DNA of 64,000 bases from Acinetobacter junii CIP 64.5. GTDB taxonomy: Bacteria; Pseudomonadota; Gammaproteobacteria; Pseudomonadales; Moraxellaceae. Every line of letters begins with the position of its first letter. Within the stretch, counting starts at the first letter, position 1. Below are positions 15,061 to 24,943 of the stretch, in pieces. A program made the position numbers and the translations under genes. The stretch covers positions 1,767,653 to 1,831,652 of the forward strand of contig NZ_KB849655.1 of the NCBI RefSeq assembly GCF_000368765.1, in the 5' to 3' direction. The notes beneath the pieces were generated by a model. That model was not told where the DNA came from. It saw nothing but the letters and a program-made list of their open reading frames with translations, and did not search any database.

Positions 15061-17414
15061 TGGGTTATCTCTATATGCATTGCACCTTCTCCAGGTTCAT
15101 CCCCAGAAATAAAGCCACTAATGATACCATTAAGCTTAGCATCCTTACAGGCTTGCTTAAATTTTTTCCCTTGTGCATTCAAGTGACTATTAGTACCAAA
15201 ACCATTACTATTTAATCCTATATCTACTACATTAACCTTGTTATATTGTTCAGTACTGACACAATGTTTGGAAACTTTTTTATTTTGTTTTTGTAATTCA
15301 ATAATTTTCTCTACCATTTTACTAATAGTTTGTTCCTTCCTCATATTCTTGGCTTTACATTCATCTCTGACTCTTTTTACTTCTTCTCCCGGCGCAGTAT
15401 ACCTAATATTCTGACTATACATTGCATTAGCTTGGGATTCAGCTGTTCGAATTGTGCTTGTTATATATATTTTATTCATTCCCGCTTCTTTAGCTAAAAA
15501 TGCTAATATTTTTTTGGTTTTTTCAGAAACAATATTTCGTCTCCACTCTTCATTCACGCCGCTAAATAGAACACTTACTCCTTCAACCTTAGCTACTTCT
15601 GCTTTTTGAATTTTCAAATTAATCGTTGCCATACTATTTTCAATTTTTCCATCAAAAATAATTTTCTCTTTATTGGATTCCAAAACTATAATTCTAATAG
15701 ATTCATTTATTACCCCTTTATGAATTTTTTTACCCAGCCCATTTGCACCACTGACATGACTACGTTTTGTTCCTTTATACTCAACAATATAACTACCACC
15801 ATTAAATAATTGATTAGTTTTAACGTCATAAGTTAAAACTGTAAATTCAACTTCTCTACTATCATTGACCACCATTTTGGGATGACCATCTTTACTTACC
15901 GCAGTGTTTTCATCTCTTTTAGGAGTAGAGTCATGAGTTTCAACTGGCTTATCAACTGGTTGTTTATGTTTTGATGAAGGAACTTGTCGTTTAGATTGAG
16001 CTATTTCTACAACTTTAGTCCCTGTCTTTATATTTTTTGATGCTTGCTCTATTGCTGACGAGTCAACGTCGATAACACGAAGCGATTTATTTTTATCAAC
16101 TTTGATAGTCAATAAGTTCCGTTCATCTCTTAATTTATAATTCAGCTCGAATCCTGGCATTGCACTAACAGTTATCTTTCCATTACCATCAGTCTTTTTT
16201 TGCTTTATCTGATTTCTATATTTTTGAATTAAATTCAAATTTGTTATAGGTTTTTTCGTATCTTTATGTCTAAAAAGAATATTAAAAGTATGTAAATTAA
16301 GCTTTATCGTCTTTTCGCCCATACCTTCGTGTGCTGTAAAACGAATAATTTCTTGTTTTGAGTCTAGCCCACTAATTAAAAATGTAATCTCCTCGCCACT
16401 TAATGCTTTTAAGCTATTTTCAATACCATTAGCACCTACCCTATGCTTCTTTTCTGCATTTTTATATTTTAGAAAATAAGAAAAATTTGGAATCGGTTTA
16501 TTTTCACTGTCTATGACTTTAATACTAAAATTAACATTTTTTTGCTGATCATTACTTTTACTTACTTTCGCGTTTTGCTCAACACTTGCTTTATTTTCTA
16601 ATTTCACAGGCTCCGGTTTCTGCGAAGGAGTCGGTTGTTGGGTATGGATATCTGTTTGGGATTTGATTCCGCTTATACCATTTGCAACCACCAAAACTGC
16701 AGAATGATTTTTACCATCAGCAATTAATAGTACTGGCTTTTGATTATTATCAACAACAGGTTTTCCATCAACGGTAATCCTTGCTCCCCATCCTCCTTTC
16801 ACTAAAATAGATCTAATTTTTCCTTGACTATTTGTCAATAAATTACTAAGAGTTGGCACTACTTTTGTTTTTTTGTAACCAACACTTACTCTAGAGTTAA
16901 CTAATGGGCTAGCACTTTTATCTACAAATTGCAGGTAAAACCGTGATGTACCTTTGTATCTATGCCAACTCATATCATCATTTTCAGTACCTTTTATTTC
17001 AACTTTTTCTGTTTCAGAGTTTACAAATGCTGGTGGATACTTATAAATTTTTGGCTTATCCTTATGTAGTTGTGCTTGTGCTTTTGGGCTCCAATATAGC
17101 ACGATGCCATTTGTAAAATCCTCTTCTTGTCTATTATAAATTGGTGACACTAAATCAATAATATGCTGAGTAGATTTAGAAATTTTATTAGATTTCATTT
17201 CCAACCTAACTTGTCGAACAGCATCAGTTTCATCTGTTAAAGCATCAAAATCATTTTTTAAATATCCCATTATACTTATGTGTTGAGCCCATTCACCAAA
17301 ACCTATTCTGTTCATTATACAATGTGCAACGGCTCTCTTTGAAATATCTCCACAAATACCCGCTTCGCCTTTTATAGTTGCGATAAAATCAATAAACTCT
17401 TCAGAATAACTCAT
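15057..17414 (-). CDS. Predicted T6SS peptidoglycan-degrading effector (SleB-like hydrolase + M15-like peptidase)
   Basis: A ~785-aa multidomain protein. Residues ~5-130 (IATIKGEAGICGDISKRAVA, then HCIMNRIG; Glu17 is the candidate acid) resemble SleB/Hydrolase_2 cell-wall hydrolases. The middle (~150-590) holds about four transthyretin/Big-like beta repeats, each with a (G)ANG or DGNGK turn, separated by Pro/Lys linkers. The C-terminus (~640-785) resembles VanY/M15 metallopeptidases: STIRTAESQANAMY, His717, Asp731 in NVVDIGLN, His780 and Glu782 in GAMHIEI. No signal peptide. The start at 17414 has GGAG upstream; an ATG at 17429 is less likely. It follows vgrG and overlaps its immunity gene. 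Secretion and activity are inferred. Confidence 0.75.
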   Translation of the reverse strand: MSYSEEFIDFIATIKGEAGICGDISKRAVAHCIMNRIGFGEWAQHISIMGYLKNDFDALTDETDAVRQVRLEMKSNKISKSTQHIIDLVSPIYNRQEEDFTNGIVLYWSPKAQAQLHKDKPKIYKYPPAFVNSETEKVEIKGTENDDMSWHRYKGTSRFYLQFVDKSASPLVNSRVSVGYKKTKVVPTLSNLLTNSQGKIRSILVKGGWGARITVDGKPVVDNNQKPVLLIADGKNHSAVLVVANGISGIKSQTDIHTQQPTPSQKPEPVKLENKASVEQNAKVSKSNDQQKNVNFSIKVIDSENKPIPNFSYFLKYKNAEKKHRVGANGIENSLKALSGEEITFLISGLDSKQEIIRFTAHEGMGEKTIKLNLHTFNILFRHKDTKKPITNLNLIQKYRNQIKQKKTDGNGKITVSAMPGFELNYKLRDERNLLTIKVDKNKSLRVIDVDSSAIEQASKNIKTGTKVVEIAQSKRQVPSSKHKQPVDKPVETHDSTPKRDENTAVSKDGHPKMVVNDSREVEFTVLTYDVKTNQLFNGGSYIVEYKGTKRSHVSGANGLGKKIHKGVINESIRIIVLESNKEKIIFDGKIENSMATINLKIQKAEVAKVEGVSVLFSGVNEEWRRNIVSEKTKKILAFLAKEAGMNKIYITSTIRTAESQANAMYSQNIRYTAPGEEVKRVRDECKAKNMRKEQTISKMVEKIIELQKQNKKVSKHCVSTEQYNKVNVVDIGLNSNGFGTNSHLNAQGKKFKQACKDAKLNGIISGFISGDEPGEGAMHIEITQ

Positions 17415-17416
17415 CG

Positions 17417-17977
17417 TTATTCTCCACATGGATTAGCTATTTTTTTATTAGCTAATATGGTTGATTCATTATTTGCTATTAAATTTAAACTACCATCAGG
17501 TAAAAAAGAACTCATATTTTTAAAATAACTGTAATAATCAAACCTTTGAATCAAACTATTAAATTCTTTAGTTTTTAAATTGACAATTTTTCTAGCCTTA
17601 TTTGTAAACAATTTTCTTGCATAAATGATTTTCTTTTCACTATCACTTTCAATCAAACAATTATTTTTATTATCAATGGCAATAAATTCGTCTGTGGAAT
17701 CCTCTTTATTTTGACTATAGAAAAGCGTAACTGAACATGGAGACCCACAAGATGTTTTTACTTTATATAAGTTTTGATTTATTTTTGAAATATTTAAAAG
17801 TTTGACACCTTTTATAACTATTTCATTCTGAGCATTTACAGTTCTCACAATGTCACAACTAGAATTATATTCATCCTTACATTTCGCCGAAACTTCAAAC
17901 GTATCGCCATTTGCATAAAGATTAAAACTAAAAATAATTGTGCTCAATAGAAAAATTGATATAAAAGTCTTTTTCAT
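17417..17977 (-). CDS. Small exported protein between vgrG and the effector
   Basis: With the start at 17977 (MKKTFISIFLLSTIIFSFNLYANG) the product is 186 aa with a clear Sec signal peptide. An in-frame upstream ATG at 18067 would overlap vgrG by 50 bp and bury the signal peptide, so I reject it. Five or six cysteines (CKDEYNSSC, CGSPC, NNC, NPCGE) suggest periplasmic disulfides. It is followed within 3 bp by the effector start. It could be a second immunity protein, for example against the N-terminal hydrolase domain. No family recognised. Confidence 0.65.
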   Translation of the reverse strand: MKKTFISIFLLSTIIFSFNLYANGDTFEVSAKCKDEYNSSCDIVRTVNAQNEIVIKGVKLLNISKINQNLYKVKTSCGSPCSVTLFYSQNKEDSTDEFIAIDNKNNCLIESDSEKKIIYARKLFTNKARKIVNLKTKEFNSLIQRFDYYSYFKNMSSFLPDGSLNLIANNESTILANKKIANPCGE

Positions 17978-18017
17978 ATTCAATCGCGAAACTTGCGTTG
18001 TTTTTCGTTTAAATATT

Positions 18018-21000
18018 TCAATCATGTTCATGCTCTTCTCCACACCCACAACCATCAATCTCTTCATCGTCTAGTAATTCAGCTTCCTGTTCAGGAATTA
18101 GCTCTTTAATTTCTGTTAAATAAGCTCCCGGTATTAAAGCGAGTTCTACATTATCAACAGAATCACTATAAACTCTCGCGCTACTTTCTTGCTCAAACTC
18201 ATATACAGCTTCAATTTTCTTAGAGTGATTAATCAATTTATACTTCATATTTTTTAATATATTAGTATCAAATATTTGATTTAAATCAAACCTCATACTG
18301 TACATCCCAGTTGCCGGCATTTTTGGCAACTCAGCATTTACTGTTGCTCCTCCCGTAAATAAATGCTGCCCAGCTTTACTTTCAAACTTACCGCCTGTGG
18401 TTGAAAATACGCCATTAGCATTAATTTTGAGCTGTGAACCACCTGCTGTTAATACAATTTCTTTTGGACTCGTAAGCTCGATTTTTTCTTCAGTAGAAAT
18501 GAGCTTGATGACCTTCTTGGCAATTGCTTCAATAGCATCATCTTGTGCTTGCAGTTCCAGCTTTCCTTTTGCTGCATAGGCTCTAAAACCTTTTTGTGCT
18601 GCAAACAAACTAATTTTGTCTTGTGCATGCCCAATAATATTTTTTTGCGCACTCAGGTTAATTGAACCGCTGGCACTCTCAGCTATGTCCTGAGAAGCCT
18701 GCAAAATAATATTTTCAGGTGTGGTTAACGCAATTCCATTAGGGGATGCCAATAACATAAGCGCCTGTCTGAAAATCTTGCCTTGTTCTTGTTGTTTAGT
18801 ATCGGAACTGCTTTCTAAGCCTTGGGTATAACCTTCCATAAAGCCTTGTAAAGAACTTAATGCTTTAGAAGGTGATACTTCCAATTTACTGCCTTTACTA
18901 AAAGTTCCGCACGCACTCATCAAATCAAAGTCTTTAATCTCGACATTGGCTAAGACTTTTCCAACCTCTTGAATACTTTCAAATGGATTTTTATGAATAC
19001 GGTCTTTAATGCTAGCAAGTTTGCCTTTAACAATGTCAGGGCCATGTTCTTCAACGTTTTCGATAAATGCTTTTAAGTTTTCCACCGCATCTTTGGCATC
19101 GCTAAAGAAAGTATTAAATTCATCTACAACACCTTTTGCAGCTCCCCCTAGCGCACCAATATCTTGAATAAAACCACCACAGTCTTTTAAAGCGTGAATA
19201 GGATCGTTATTGATCCCTTCTTTAAACAGGTCCACCGTACTATTTAATGCCTGACCTGTGGTTTTTAACTCAAGTGACTGGATAAATTTGGGTAAGCGAT
19301 TAATCACGTTCAAAGCATCAGTTTGTTGCTTGGCTGCAACTTCACTGAGCATTTTCATGCTTTCATAACCTTGTGACAGCAAAGATTGTGCTTGAGCGGC
19401 TTCTAGATGATCTGCAATCGCCTGTTCTTGAGCATAAGTACTAATCAACATGCCTTTACCAGCACGTACAGCCCCCCAAGCATCAGTTCTCAGTTCGAAA
19501 CCTTCACCGCGACCACTGCTGGTTTCCTGAATTTTAGGATGACTTAAATTACCTAAGTTCAGTTGAGTTGCTGCATGGCTACTTTGCAACTGTGTACTGA
19601 TTTGTCCTGTTGTATCATCGAAACGTAACTGGTTAAAACCACTACCATTGACTTCTTGACTACGGATACCACTGAGTTTTTTAGTATCGGGAAGCTGCCC
19701 TTTGACATCAAATTTGGTTGGAGAACGTTGCGCTTCATGGATTCGTCCTGTCACAAAGGGACGATCAATATTGCCATCAAAAAAATCAATAACGACAACT
19801 TCACCGATACGTGGTAAGAAGCGAGCTCCATACCCCTCTCCCGCCCAAGGTGTTAACACATCGACCCATGCTGAATCGGTATCATTGTCATTACTGCCCG
19901 CACCGCCATCATGTCCATGATCATCACTACGGGTAAACAGAAAGCGAACCTTAATACGCCCCCATTCATCTACATATATAGTTTCCCCTTCTGGTCCAAC
20001 AACTTTAGCGCGTTGTGGATAGGCGATTGGGCGATGCTGTAGAGGATCATATTCTGGTGTAATTTTGATTTGACGGCGAATCAATGTCAGTTCATTTGCC
20101 TGCCGCTCAGCCTCTTCATCTTCTAGTGCATGCCAACGACTTTGTTTTAATAATTGGCGTACCTGTTGCTGTAAATCTTTCGGTAAATTATTTTGGTTGT
20201 AGAACGTTTTAGCAATAATCAAGAACTCTTGATCTACGACGTCATGCTGATTAATTTCTGGATGATCAATAAGGTTGAACCAATATCCTACTTGGCTGTC
20301 ACGCACAGAACTATAAGCTTTAAAAAACTTGGCCTGAAAAGCATACCTGTCATTTAATATTTGATTTTGCTTTTCTAATTGGCTGTTACCTGAAGCTGTA
20401 GCTTGATCTTCACCTTTTAAATCCTGCATCCATGCTGGACTTACATGCCATGCTTGTTCAAGACCTAAACTGACTGAGTCAAAACTTGTAGAATGACTAT
20501 GTGTGGTGATGACTGAACCAGCGCCTTCGTCTTGTGCTAAAGCATCAGGCTGCCAACGTTGCAAATGAACAGCAGTGGGTTGCAAACTTCGCACTGCGAC
20601 AAAACCTGTAATACTGTCTTGGTATTCGGTTGCACTACTTCGATGATAGCGAATACTGCGTCGAGCTAAAGCTTGATATTGACTATTATCATCAATCAAT
20701 CTTAGCTTTTGTGATTGAATCGGTATGGAAAAATGCGGAACAAAAAGCTCTGCTTCATCAATGAGCCAGCTAATCCCTTCACTACGCCATAAGCGTGTAA
20801 GAAAATCATAATCAGATTCATTATGCTGCATCACAAATGGACGCACATCATAACTTTGCTTTAGTCCATTCAGGTCAAGACTCAAACTTGCAGCAAATAA
20901 TGGGCTTTTTTCTTGCCATTCTTTGAATAAAACTTCTGTAACTTCAACGATTGTTTTATTCATAAAAACACGACTATTACGGCGTTTATGCCATAAGTTT

Positions 21001-21338
21001 GTCGCATCACTCAGAGTCAGTTTATATAGAGTTAAGGCACCATCACTTTGTCCATAGCACGCTTCAGTTACTATGCCAGTCATACGGAACAACTGTCCTG
21101 AATCTGTGACTTGATCCACAGCCAGTTGAACACCGATAAATTGTTTTAATGCAATATGAGCATTGGTAGAGAGGCAAATTAACTCCGCATGTAAGCCATC
21201 ATTCAGTTGATGCTTTCCCTCGATACGCTGTAAAAAAACTTGGTTATTTAATTCTTCATTAGAAAATTGTACGTGTATTGCACGTTTTTGTGCATTTAGC
21301 CCTATTTTTTCTAATACATTAGATATATTAAAAAGCAT
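18018..21338 (-). CDS. vgrG: Type VI secretion spike protein VgrG
   Basis: The 1106-aa trimeric spike sits on the Hcp tube. N-terminal phage gp27/gp44-like region: VFLQRIEGKHQLNDGLHAELICLS, with ESDYDFLTRLWRSEGISWLIDE. The gp5 OB-fold contains TIYVDEWGRIKVRFLF and RFLPRIGEVVVIDFFDGNIDRPFVTGR. Then come DUF2345-type repeats (NIILQASQDIAESASGSINLSAQKNIIGHAQDKI) and a ~230-residue C-terminal extension. It ends GCGCGEEHEHD, a possible metal-binding tip. It heads the effector/immunity cassette. No tss structural genes are in view, so this is an orphan vgrG island. Confidence 0.93.
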   Translation of the reverse strand: MLFNISNVLEKIGLNAQKRAIHVQFSNEELNNQVFLQRIEGKHQLNDGLHAELICLSTNAHIALKQFIGVQLAVDQVTDSGQLFRMTGIVTEACYGQSDGALTLYKLTLSDATNLWHKRRNSRVFMNKTIVEVTEVLFKEWQEKSPLFAASLSLDLNGLKQSYDVRPFVMQHNESDYDFLTRLWRSEGISWLIDEAELFVPHFSIPIQSQKLRLIDDNSQYQALARRSIRYHRSSATEYQDSITGFVAVRSLQPTAVHLQRWQPDALAQDEGAGSVITTHSHSTSFDSVSLGLEQAWHVSPAWMQDLKGEDQATASGNSQLEKQNQILNDRYAFQAKFFKAYSSVRDSQVGYWFNLIDHPEINQHDVVDQEFLIIAKTFYNQNNLPKDLQQQVRQLLKQSRWHALEDEEAERQANELTLIRRQIKITPEYDPLQHRPIAYPQRAKVVGPEGETIYVDEWGRIKVRFLFTRSDDHGHDGGAGSNDNDTDSAWVDVLTPWAGEGYGARFLPRIGEVVVIDFFDGNIDRPFVTGRIHEAQRSPTKFDVKGQLPDTKKLSGIRSQEVNGSGFNQLRFDDTTGQISTQLQSSHAATQLNLGNLSHPKIQETSSGRGEGFELRTDAWGAVRAGKGMLISTYAQEQAIADHLEAAQAQSLLSQGYESMKMLSEVAAKQQTDALNVINRLPKFIQSLELKTTGQALNSTVDLFKEGINNDPIHALKDCGGFIQDIGALGGAAKGVVDEFNTFFSDAKDAVENLKAFIENVEEHGPDIVKGKLASIKDRIHKNPFESIQEVGKVLANVEIKDFDLMSACGTFSKGSKLEVSPSKALSSLQGFMEGYTQGLESSSDTKQQEQGKIFRQALMLLASPNGIALTTPENIILQASQDIAESASGSINLSAQKNIIGHAQDKISLFAAQKGFRAYAAKGKLELQAQDDAIEAIAKKVIKLISTEEKIELTSPKEIVLTAGGSQLKINANGVFSTTGGKFESKAGQHLFTGGATVNAELPKMPATGMYSMRFDLNQIFDTNILKNMKYKLINHSKKIEAVYEFEQESSARVYSDSVDNVELALIPGAYLTEIKELIPEQEAELLDDEEIDGCGCGEEHEHD

Positions 21339-21450
21339 TTTTTTATAATCATAGGATAAAGAAACGGCTGCACTTTATAAAAAAAACAGACCTATCTGTC
21401 TATAATTATATTTTATTTTTAGCAAATCTTTACATTTTCGCTTATCAATA

Positions 21451-21482
21451 AAAAAAGAGCCTATAAATTTCGGCTCTTTTTA
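21451..21482 (-). terminator. Intrinsic terminator of dsbB
   Basis: AAGAGCC / GGCTCTT stem (loop about 10 nt) with an A-run on the left giving a T-run on the minus strand, 15 bp beyond the dsbB stop. Confidence 0.75.
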
Positions 21483-21496
21483 TTCAAAATGGTATT

Positions 21497-22003
21497 TTAA
21501 GCTTTAGTAGAATCATATTTTCTAAACAACTGCCACAAACAAATCAGCAGAATAAAACTAAAATATACCAAAGACCAAACAGGTAACGACTGACCTAAAA
21601 AAGTCCAATCGATCAAGGCACATTCACCAGAACCTGTTAGCACTTGCTGTAAAACCGTTTTCATCGGCAAAGCTTCTACCAAATAATCCAAACCAGGACC
21701 ACAACTTGGCACTTGATCAGGTGGTAGATTCTGCAACCAAACATGACGTGCAGCAACACCCGCAGACCAACCAATTGATAAGGTCGCTAATAATGCATAA
21801 AAACGTTTGAAGCCATTCGAAATCGGATTATGAATAAAAGCAATCAATGCGATAAATCCCATACCGATCAAACCAATACGTTGGAAAACACAAAGTGGAC
21901 ATGGCTCTAATCCTTGTACGTGTTCTAAATACAAGGCAAATGAGATACCAATAATACTGGTCAGAACAAGTAAAGCACTGACCAAACGGTAATTCCAACG
22001 CAT
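21497..22003 (-). CDS. dsbB: Disulfide bond formation protein DsbB
   Basis: The 168-aa protein has four transmembrane helices and two periplasmic cysteine pairs: Cys35/Cys38 in EPCPLCVFQR and Cys101/Cys128 in VPSCGPG and GECALIDW. DsbB re-oxidises DsbA and passes electrons to ubiquinone; the arginine in CVFQR is the conserved quinone-site residue. It lies 21 bp after gshA and probably shares its transcript, so two thiol-redox genes are linked. Confidence 0.93.
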   Translation of the reverse strand: MRWNYRLVSALLVLTSIIGISFALYLEHVQGLEPCPLCVFQRIGLIGMGFIALIAFIHNPISNGFKRFYALLATLSIGWSAGVAARHVWLQNLPPDQVPSCGPGLDYLVEALPMKTVLQQVLTGSGECALIDWTFLGQSLPVWSLVYFSFILLICLWQLFRKYDSTKA

Positions 22004-22024
22004 GGGAAATCCTCTAAAAAATTT

Positions 22025-23602
22025 TTAACGGTATTTTGCAAGATATTGGCTAAAACTCATGTCGTTATCTTGTTCAAGTTCAGCCTGTTTTTGCAACGAA
22101 GTTTGTGCTAGCTCATCAAAATACTGTTTTCTTTCTTGGTTTAATACATGCTGATCATAATATTGCACATGTTGCTGAGCCATAACGCTGCCAAAACTCC
22201 ATGTACCACCATGCTTCAAGGTATCTTCAATGACATGCGCTGAAAGCGTATTTTCAACATGTGCTAAGCGTTGTTGCATCACAACAATTGCGTCTTGATA
22301 CAACTGTGTTTGATTCGCTTGATCGAGTAAAATCGCACATTGCTGAATAGTTGCCAAATGCTGCTGTGCCCAAGCTTGAAAAGTCATTGTTTTCTCACCA
22401 AGCTCAATCTTTACATCAGCTGCACGACCTCGATTCACAACCTCTGTTTGATTGCGATCAATCTGTTCTTGTTCATCTGCATACAACTCTGGACTATCAC
22501 TCAGTAAACAATATAAAGCTAGACTTTCAAGAAAACCAGCAGCAATCTCATCAATACCGATTGAACTATACGGATTGACGTCAACAGCACGAAGTTCGAC
22601 ATAACCAACACCACGATTTTTCAACGCTTGTGATGGCGTTTCACCGGCCTGAGGAACTTGTTTTGGACGTACCAAACTATAGTATTCATTTTCGATCTGA
22701 AGCACATGATCATTAATTTGGATAGGTTCACCAGACTCATCGTCTAAGCCCAACGCACTAAACTCTGGATAAGGCGTATGTACTGCTTTCTGCAATCCAT
22801 CCAAATAGTCATGCAGATCGTTATAATGAATGCCTAATTCTTTCTGTGCTGAGTTTTGGTATCCCAAACGCCCCATACGTAAAGCCGTAGCCTCTGGTAA
22901 ATACAAAGTGCCTTTAACCAAAGGTTGTAAATGATGTTCACGACCTGTCAGGAAACAACGACAAACGGATGGACTCGCTCCTAATAAATACATCACCAAA
23001 GGAGTTAAACGAATAAAATTACGAATTAAGCCAAAATAACGATGGCTACGATAATCTTGAGCACTGAGTTGTTTTAATTCTTGATCGCTCTCTTGCTGTT
23101 GTAACTCAGCAAACAATTGATCAGGGAAAGATAAATTATAATGCACCCCTGAAATCGTCTGCATACGGCGACCATAACGCACACCTAAACCACGGCGATA
23201 AAGCGTTTTAAAACGACCAATATTCGAGGTTCCGTACTGTGCTAATTGGATATTCTCTTCATTATCATCCAGCATACATGGCATCGACAGTGGCCATAAG
23301 CGCTCACCTTCTTCTAGGTGTTGATGCACCACGGTGTGAATATCTCGCAATTCATCTAATGCCGCAGCAATAGTAGATTGAGGAGTGGTAATAAACTCCA
23401 TCAATGCTTCTGAATAATCCGTTGTAATATGAGGGTGCGTGAGTGCAGACCCTAAAGCTTTTGGATGATTTTTTTGTGATAAAAATCCATTGCTTTGCAT
23501 TCTTAAACTTTCACGTTCTATGCCGCGTAACATCCCCTTCAATAGCGAAGCATCTACCCATGTTGGAATCACAGAGGAAGAAAATGTGTTGGGTTGATTC
23601 AT
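22025..23602 (-). CDS. gshA: Glutamate-cysteine ligase (class 1)
   Basis: The 525-aa enzyme catalyses the ATP-dependent joining of L-glutamate and L-cysteine, first step of glutathione synthesis. It matches the proteobacterial GshA family in length and motifs: GIERESLRMQ near the N-terminus, TTDYSEALMEFIT, SGVHYNLSFP and YVELRAVDVNPYSSIGI. The intergenic region to the divergent DUF924 gene (23603-23796) carries the promoters. Confidence 0.93.
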   Translation of the reverse strand: MNQPNTFSSSVIPTWVDASLLKGMLRGIERESLRMQSNGFLSQKNHPKALGSALTHPHITTDYSEALMEFITTPQSTIAAALDELRDIHTVVHQHLEEGERLWPLSMPCMLDDNEENIQLAQYGTSNIGRFKTLYRRGLGVRYGRRMQTISGVHYNLSFPDQLFAELQQQESDQELKQLSAQDYRSHRYFGLIRNFIRLTPLVMYLLGASPSVCRCFLTGREHHLQPLVKGTLYLPEATALRMGRLGYQNSAQKELGIHYNDLHDYLDGLQKAVHTPYPEFSALGLDDESGEPIQINDHVLQIENEYYSLVRPKQVPQAGETPSQALKNRGVGYVELRAVDVNPYSSIGIDEIAAGFLESLALYCLLSDSPELYADEQEQIDRNQTEVVNRGRAADVKIELGEKTMTFQAWAQQHLATIQQCAILLDQANQTQLYQDAIVVMQQRLAHVENTLSAHVIEDTLKHGGTWSFGSVMAQQHVQYYDQHVLNQERKQYFDELAQTSLQKQAELEQDNDMSFSQYLAKYR

Positions 23603-23796
23603 AATTTATATGCTCGCTTATTCAAGATCGGCCAACAAGATAAGTGTTAGCGACTTCGTTATTCTGCCAATTATAACGACAATTGTGATCTAGTCATCTG
23701 ATTTAATTTGGCAATTTTTATCACAATCTTGTTACATAAGACACGCTGAATTTGTGATTTTATTAAAATAATCGATCTTTCATTTGGCACTTCTTC

Positions 23797-24336
23797 ATGC
23801 AAGCACAAGACATTCTCGACTTTTGGTTTGATCCGAATCATCGTTCACTTTGGTTCGCGAAAAGTGATGCTTTTGACGATAAAATTCGCGAGCAATTTCA
23901 AATAATTCACCAGCAAGCAAGCCAAGCAGAACTTTGGTCTTGGCGCAAAACGCCAGAAGGTCGTTTGGCTGAAATCATTGTACTCGATCAATTCTCTCGT
24001 AATATCTACCGTGACCAAGCACAAGCATTTGCTTATGACAGTTTGGCATTGGCACTGGCACAGGAAGCGATTAGCTTACAACTTGATGCGCAATTGAGCC
24101 CTGAACAACGTTCTTTCTTATATATGCCGTTTATGCACAGTGAATCTAAATTGATGCATGAATATGCCCTCAAGCTTTTTCAACGCTTGGGGAATGAAAT
24201 CAATCTGAGTTTTGAAAAGAAACATAAGATCATTATTGATCGTTTTGGCCGCTATCCACATCGAAATGAAATTTTAGGTAGAACATCAACGGCGGAAGAG
24301 TTGGAATTTTTAACCCAACCCAACAGTAGCTTTTAA
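23797..24336 (+). CDS. DUF924 family protein
   Basis: The 179-aa all-helical protein has the family blocks ILDFWFDPNHRSLWFAKSDAFDD, LDQFSRNIYRDQAQAFAYD and a C-terminal DRFGRYPHRNEILGR. DUF924 proteins are widespread and have a TPR-like fold; function is unknown. Divergent from gshA and followed 34 bp later by a lipoprotein gene. Confidence 0.85.
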   Translation: MQAQDILDFWFDPNHRSLWFAKSDAFDDKIREQFQIIHQQASQAELWSWRKTPEGRLAEIIVLDQFSRNIYRDQAQAFAYDSLALALAQEAISLQLDAQLSPEQRSFLYMPFMHSESKLMHEYALKLFQRLGNEINLSFEKKHKIIIDRFGRYPHRNEILGRTSTAEELEFLTQPNSSF

Positions 24337-24370
24337 GTCAGTTTTACAGACATTGAAATAGGAATTGCAT

Positions 24371-24928
24371 ATGAAAACTGTATTGAAATGCACCCCTCTC
24401 CTTGTCGCATTGGCATTTACAGGGTGCGCGACCATTCCACAACAACCCAAAACCTTTGACCAACTTGGTCAATTCACCGCTTATCCATTAAATAGCAAAA
24501 CGTATCGTATTGGTTTTCAAGCAGGTCCAAATCTAAGTTATGGTACAGCTGAAGAAATTACCTTATTAAAAGCTGCTCAAACAACACTCAAAAATGGATA
24601 CCGTTATTTTACGGTTGTGGATGACCCAAGTAATGCACGGAATAAAGCACCGCGTCAGACTGTGATTTATCCATCGCCTAGCTATTATCCATATGGCTAC
24701 TATCGTCGCCATCCAGGCTTTTGGCCCGATCCATTCTATGATATGCCACAAGTGGTCAATATTGATCCAATCCAAGTGTCGTATACTATCGAGTGTTTCA
24801 AGACTCAAGATCAATCTCCAGATGCTTTTGACGCGCAAATGATTTTGCAATCATTAGGATCAAAGTACGGATTGAGTCCATCAGGAGATGTGTTACAGCC
24901 CGCTGTGCCCACTCAAAACAAAAAGTGA
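24371..24928 (+). CDS. DUF4136-like lipoprotein
   Basis: About 185 residues with a lipoprotein signal ending LAFTGC (Cys19). An in-frame TTG two codons upstream is unlikely as start. The body has YRIGFQAGPNLSYGTAEEITLLKAAQTTLKNGYRYFTVVDD and a Tyr/Pro-rich loop, matching CC0125/DUF4136-type envelope lipoproteins. Followed 15 bp later by the DUF445 gene. Role unknown. Confidence 0.7.
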   Translation: MKTVLKCTPLLVALAFTGCATIPQQPKTFDQLGQFTAYPLNSKTYRIGFQAGPNLSYGTAEEITLLKAAQTTLKNGYRYFTVVDDPSNARNKAPRQTVIYPSPSYYPYGYYRRHPGFWPDPFYDMPQVVNIDPIQVSYTIECFKTQDQSPDAFDAQMILQSLGSKYGLSPSGDVLQPAVPTQNKK

Positions 24929-24943
24929 ATAAAGGATGACTAA

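Noticed and set aside
18018..18067. Upstream start of the exported protein gene overlapping vgrG
   Set aside because: It would add 30 residues before a clear signal peptide beginning at 17977.
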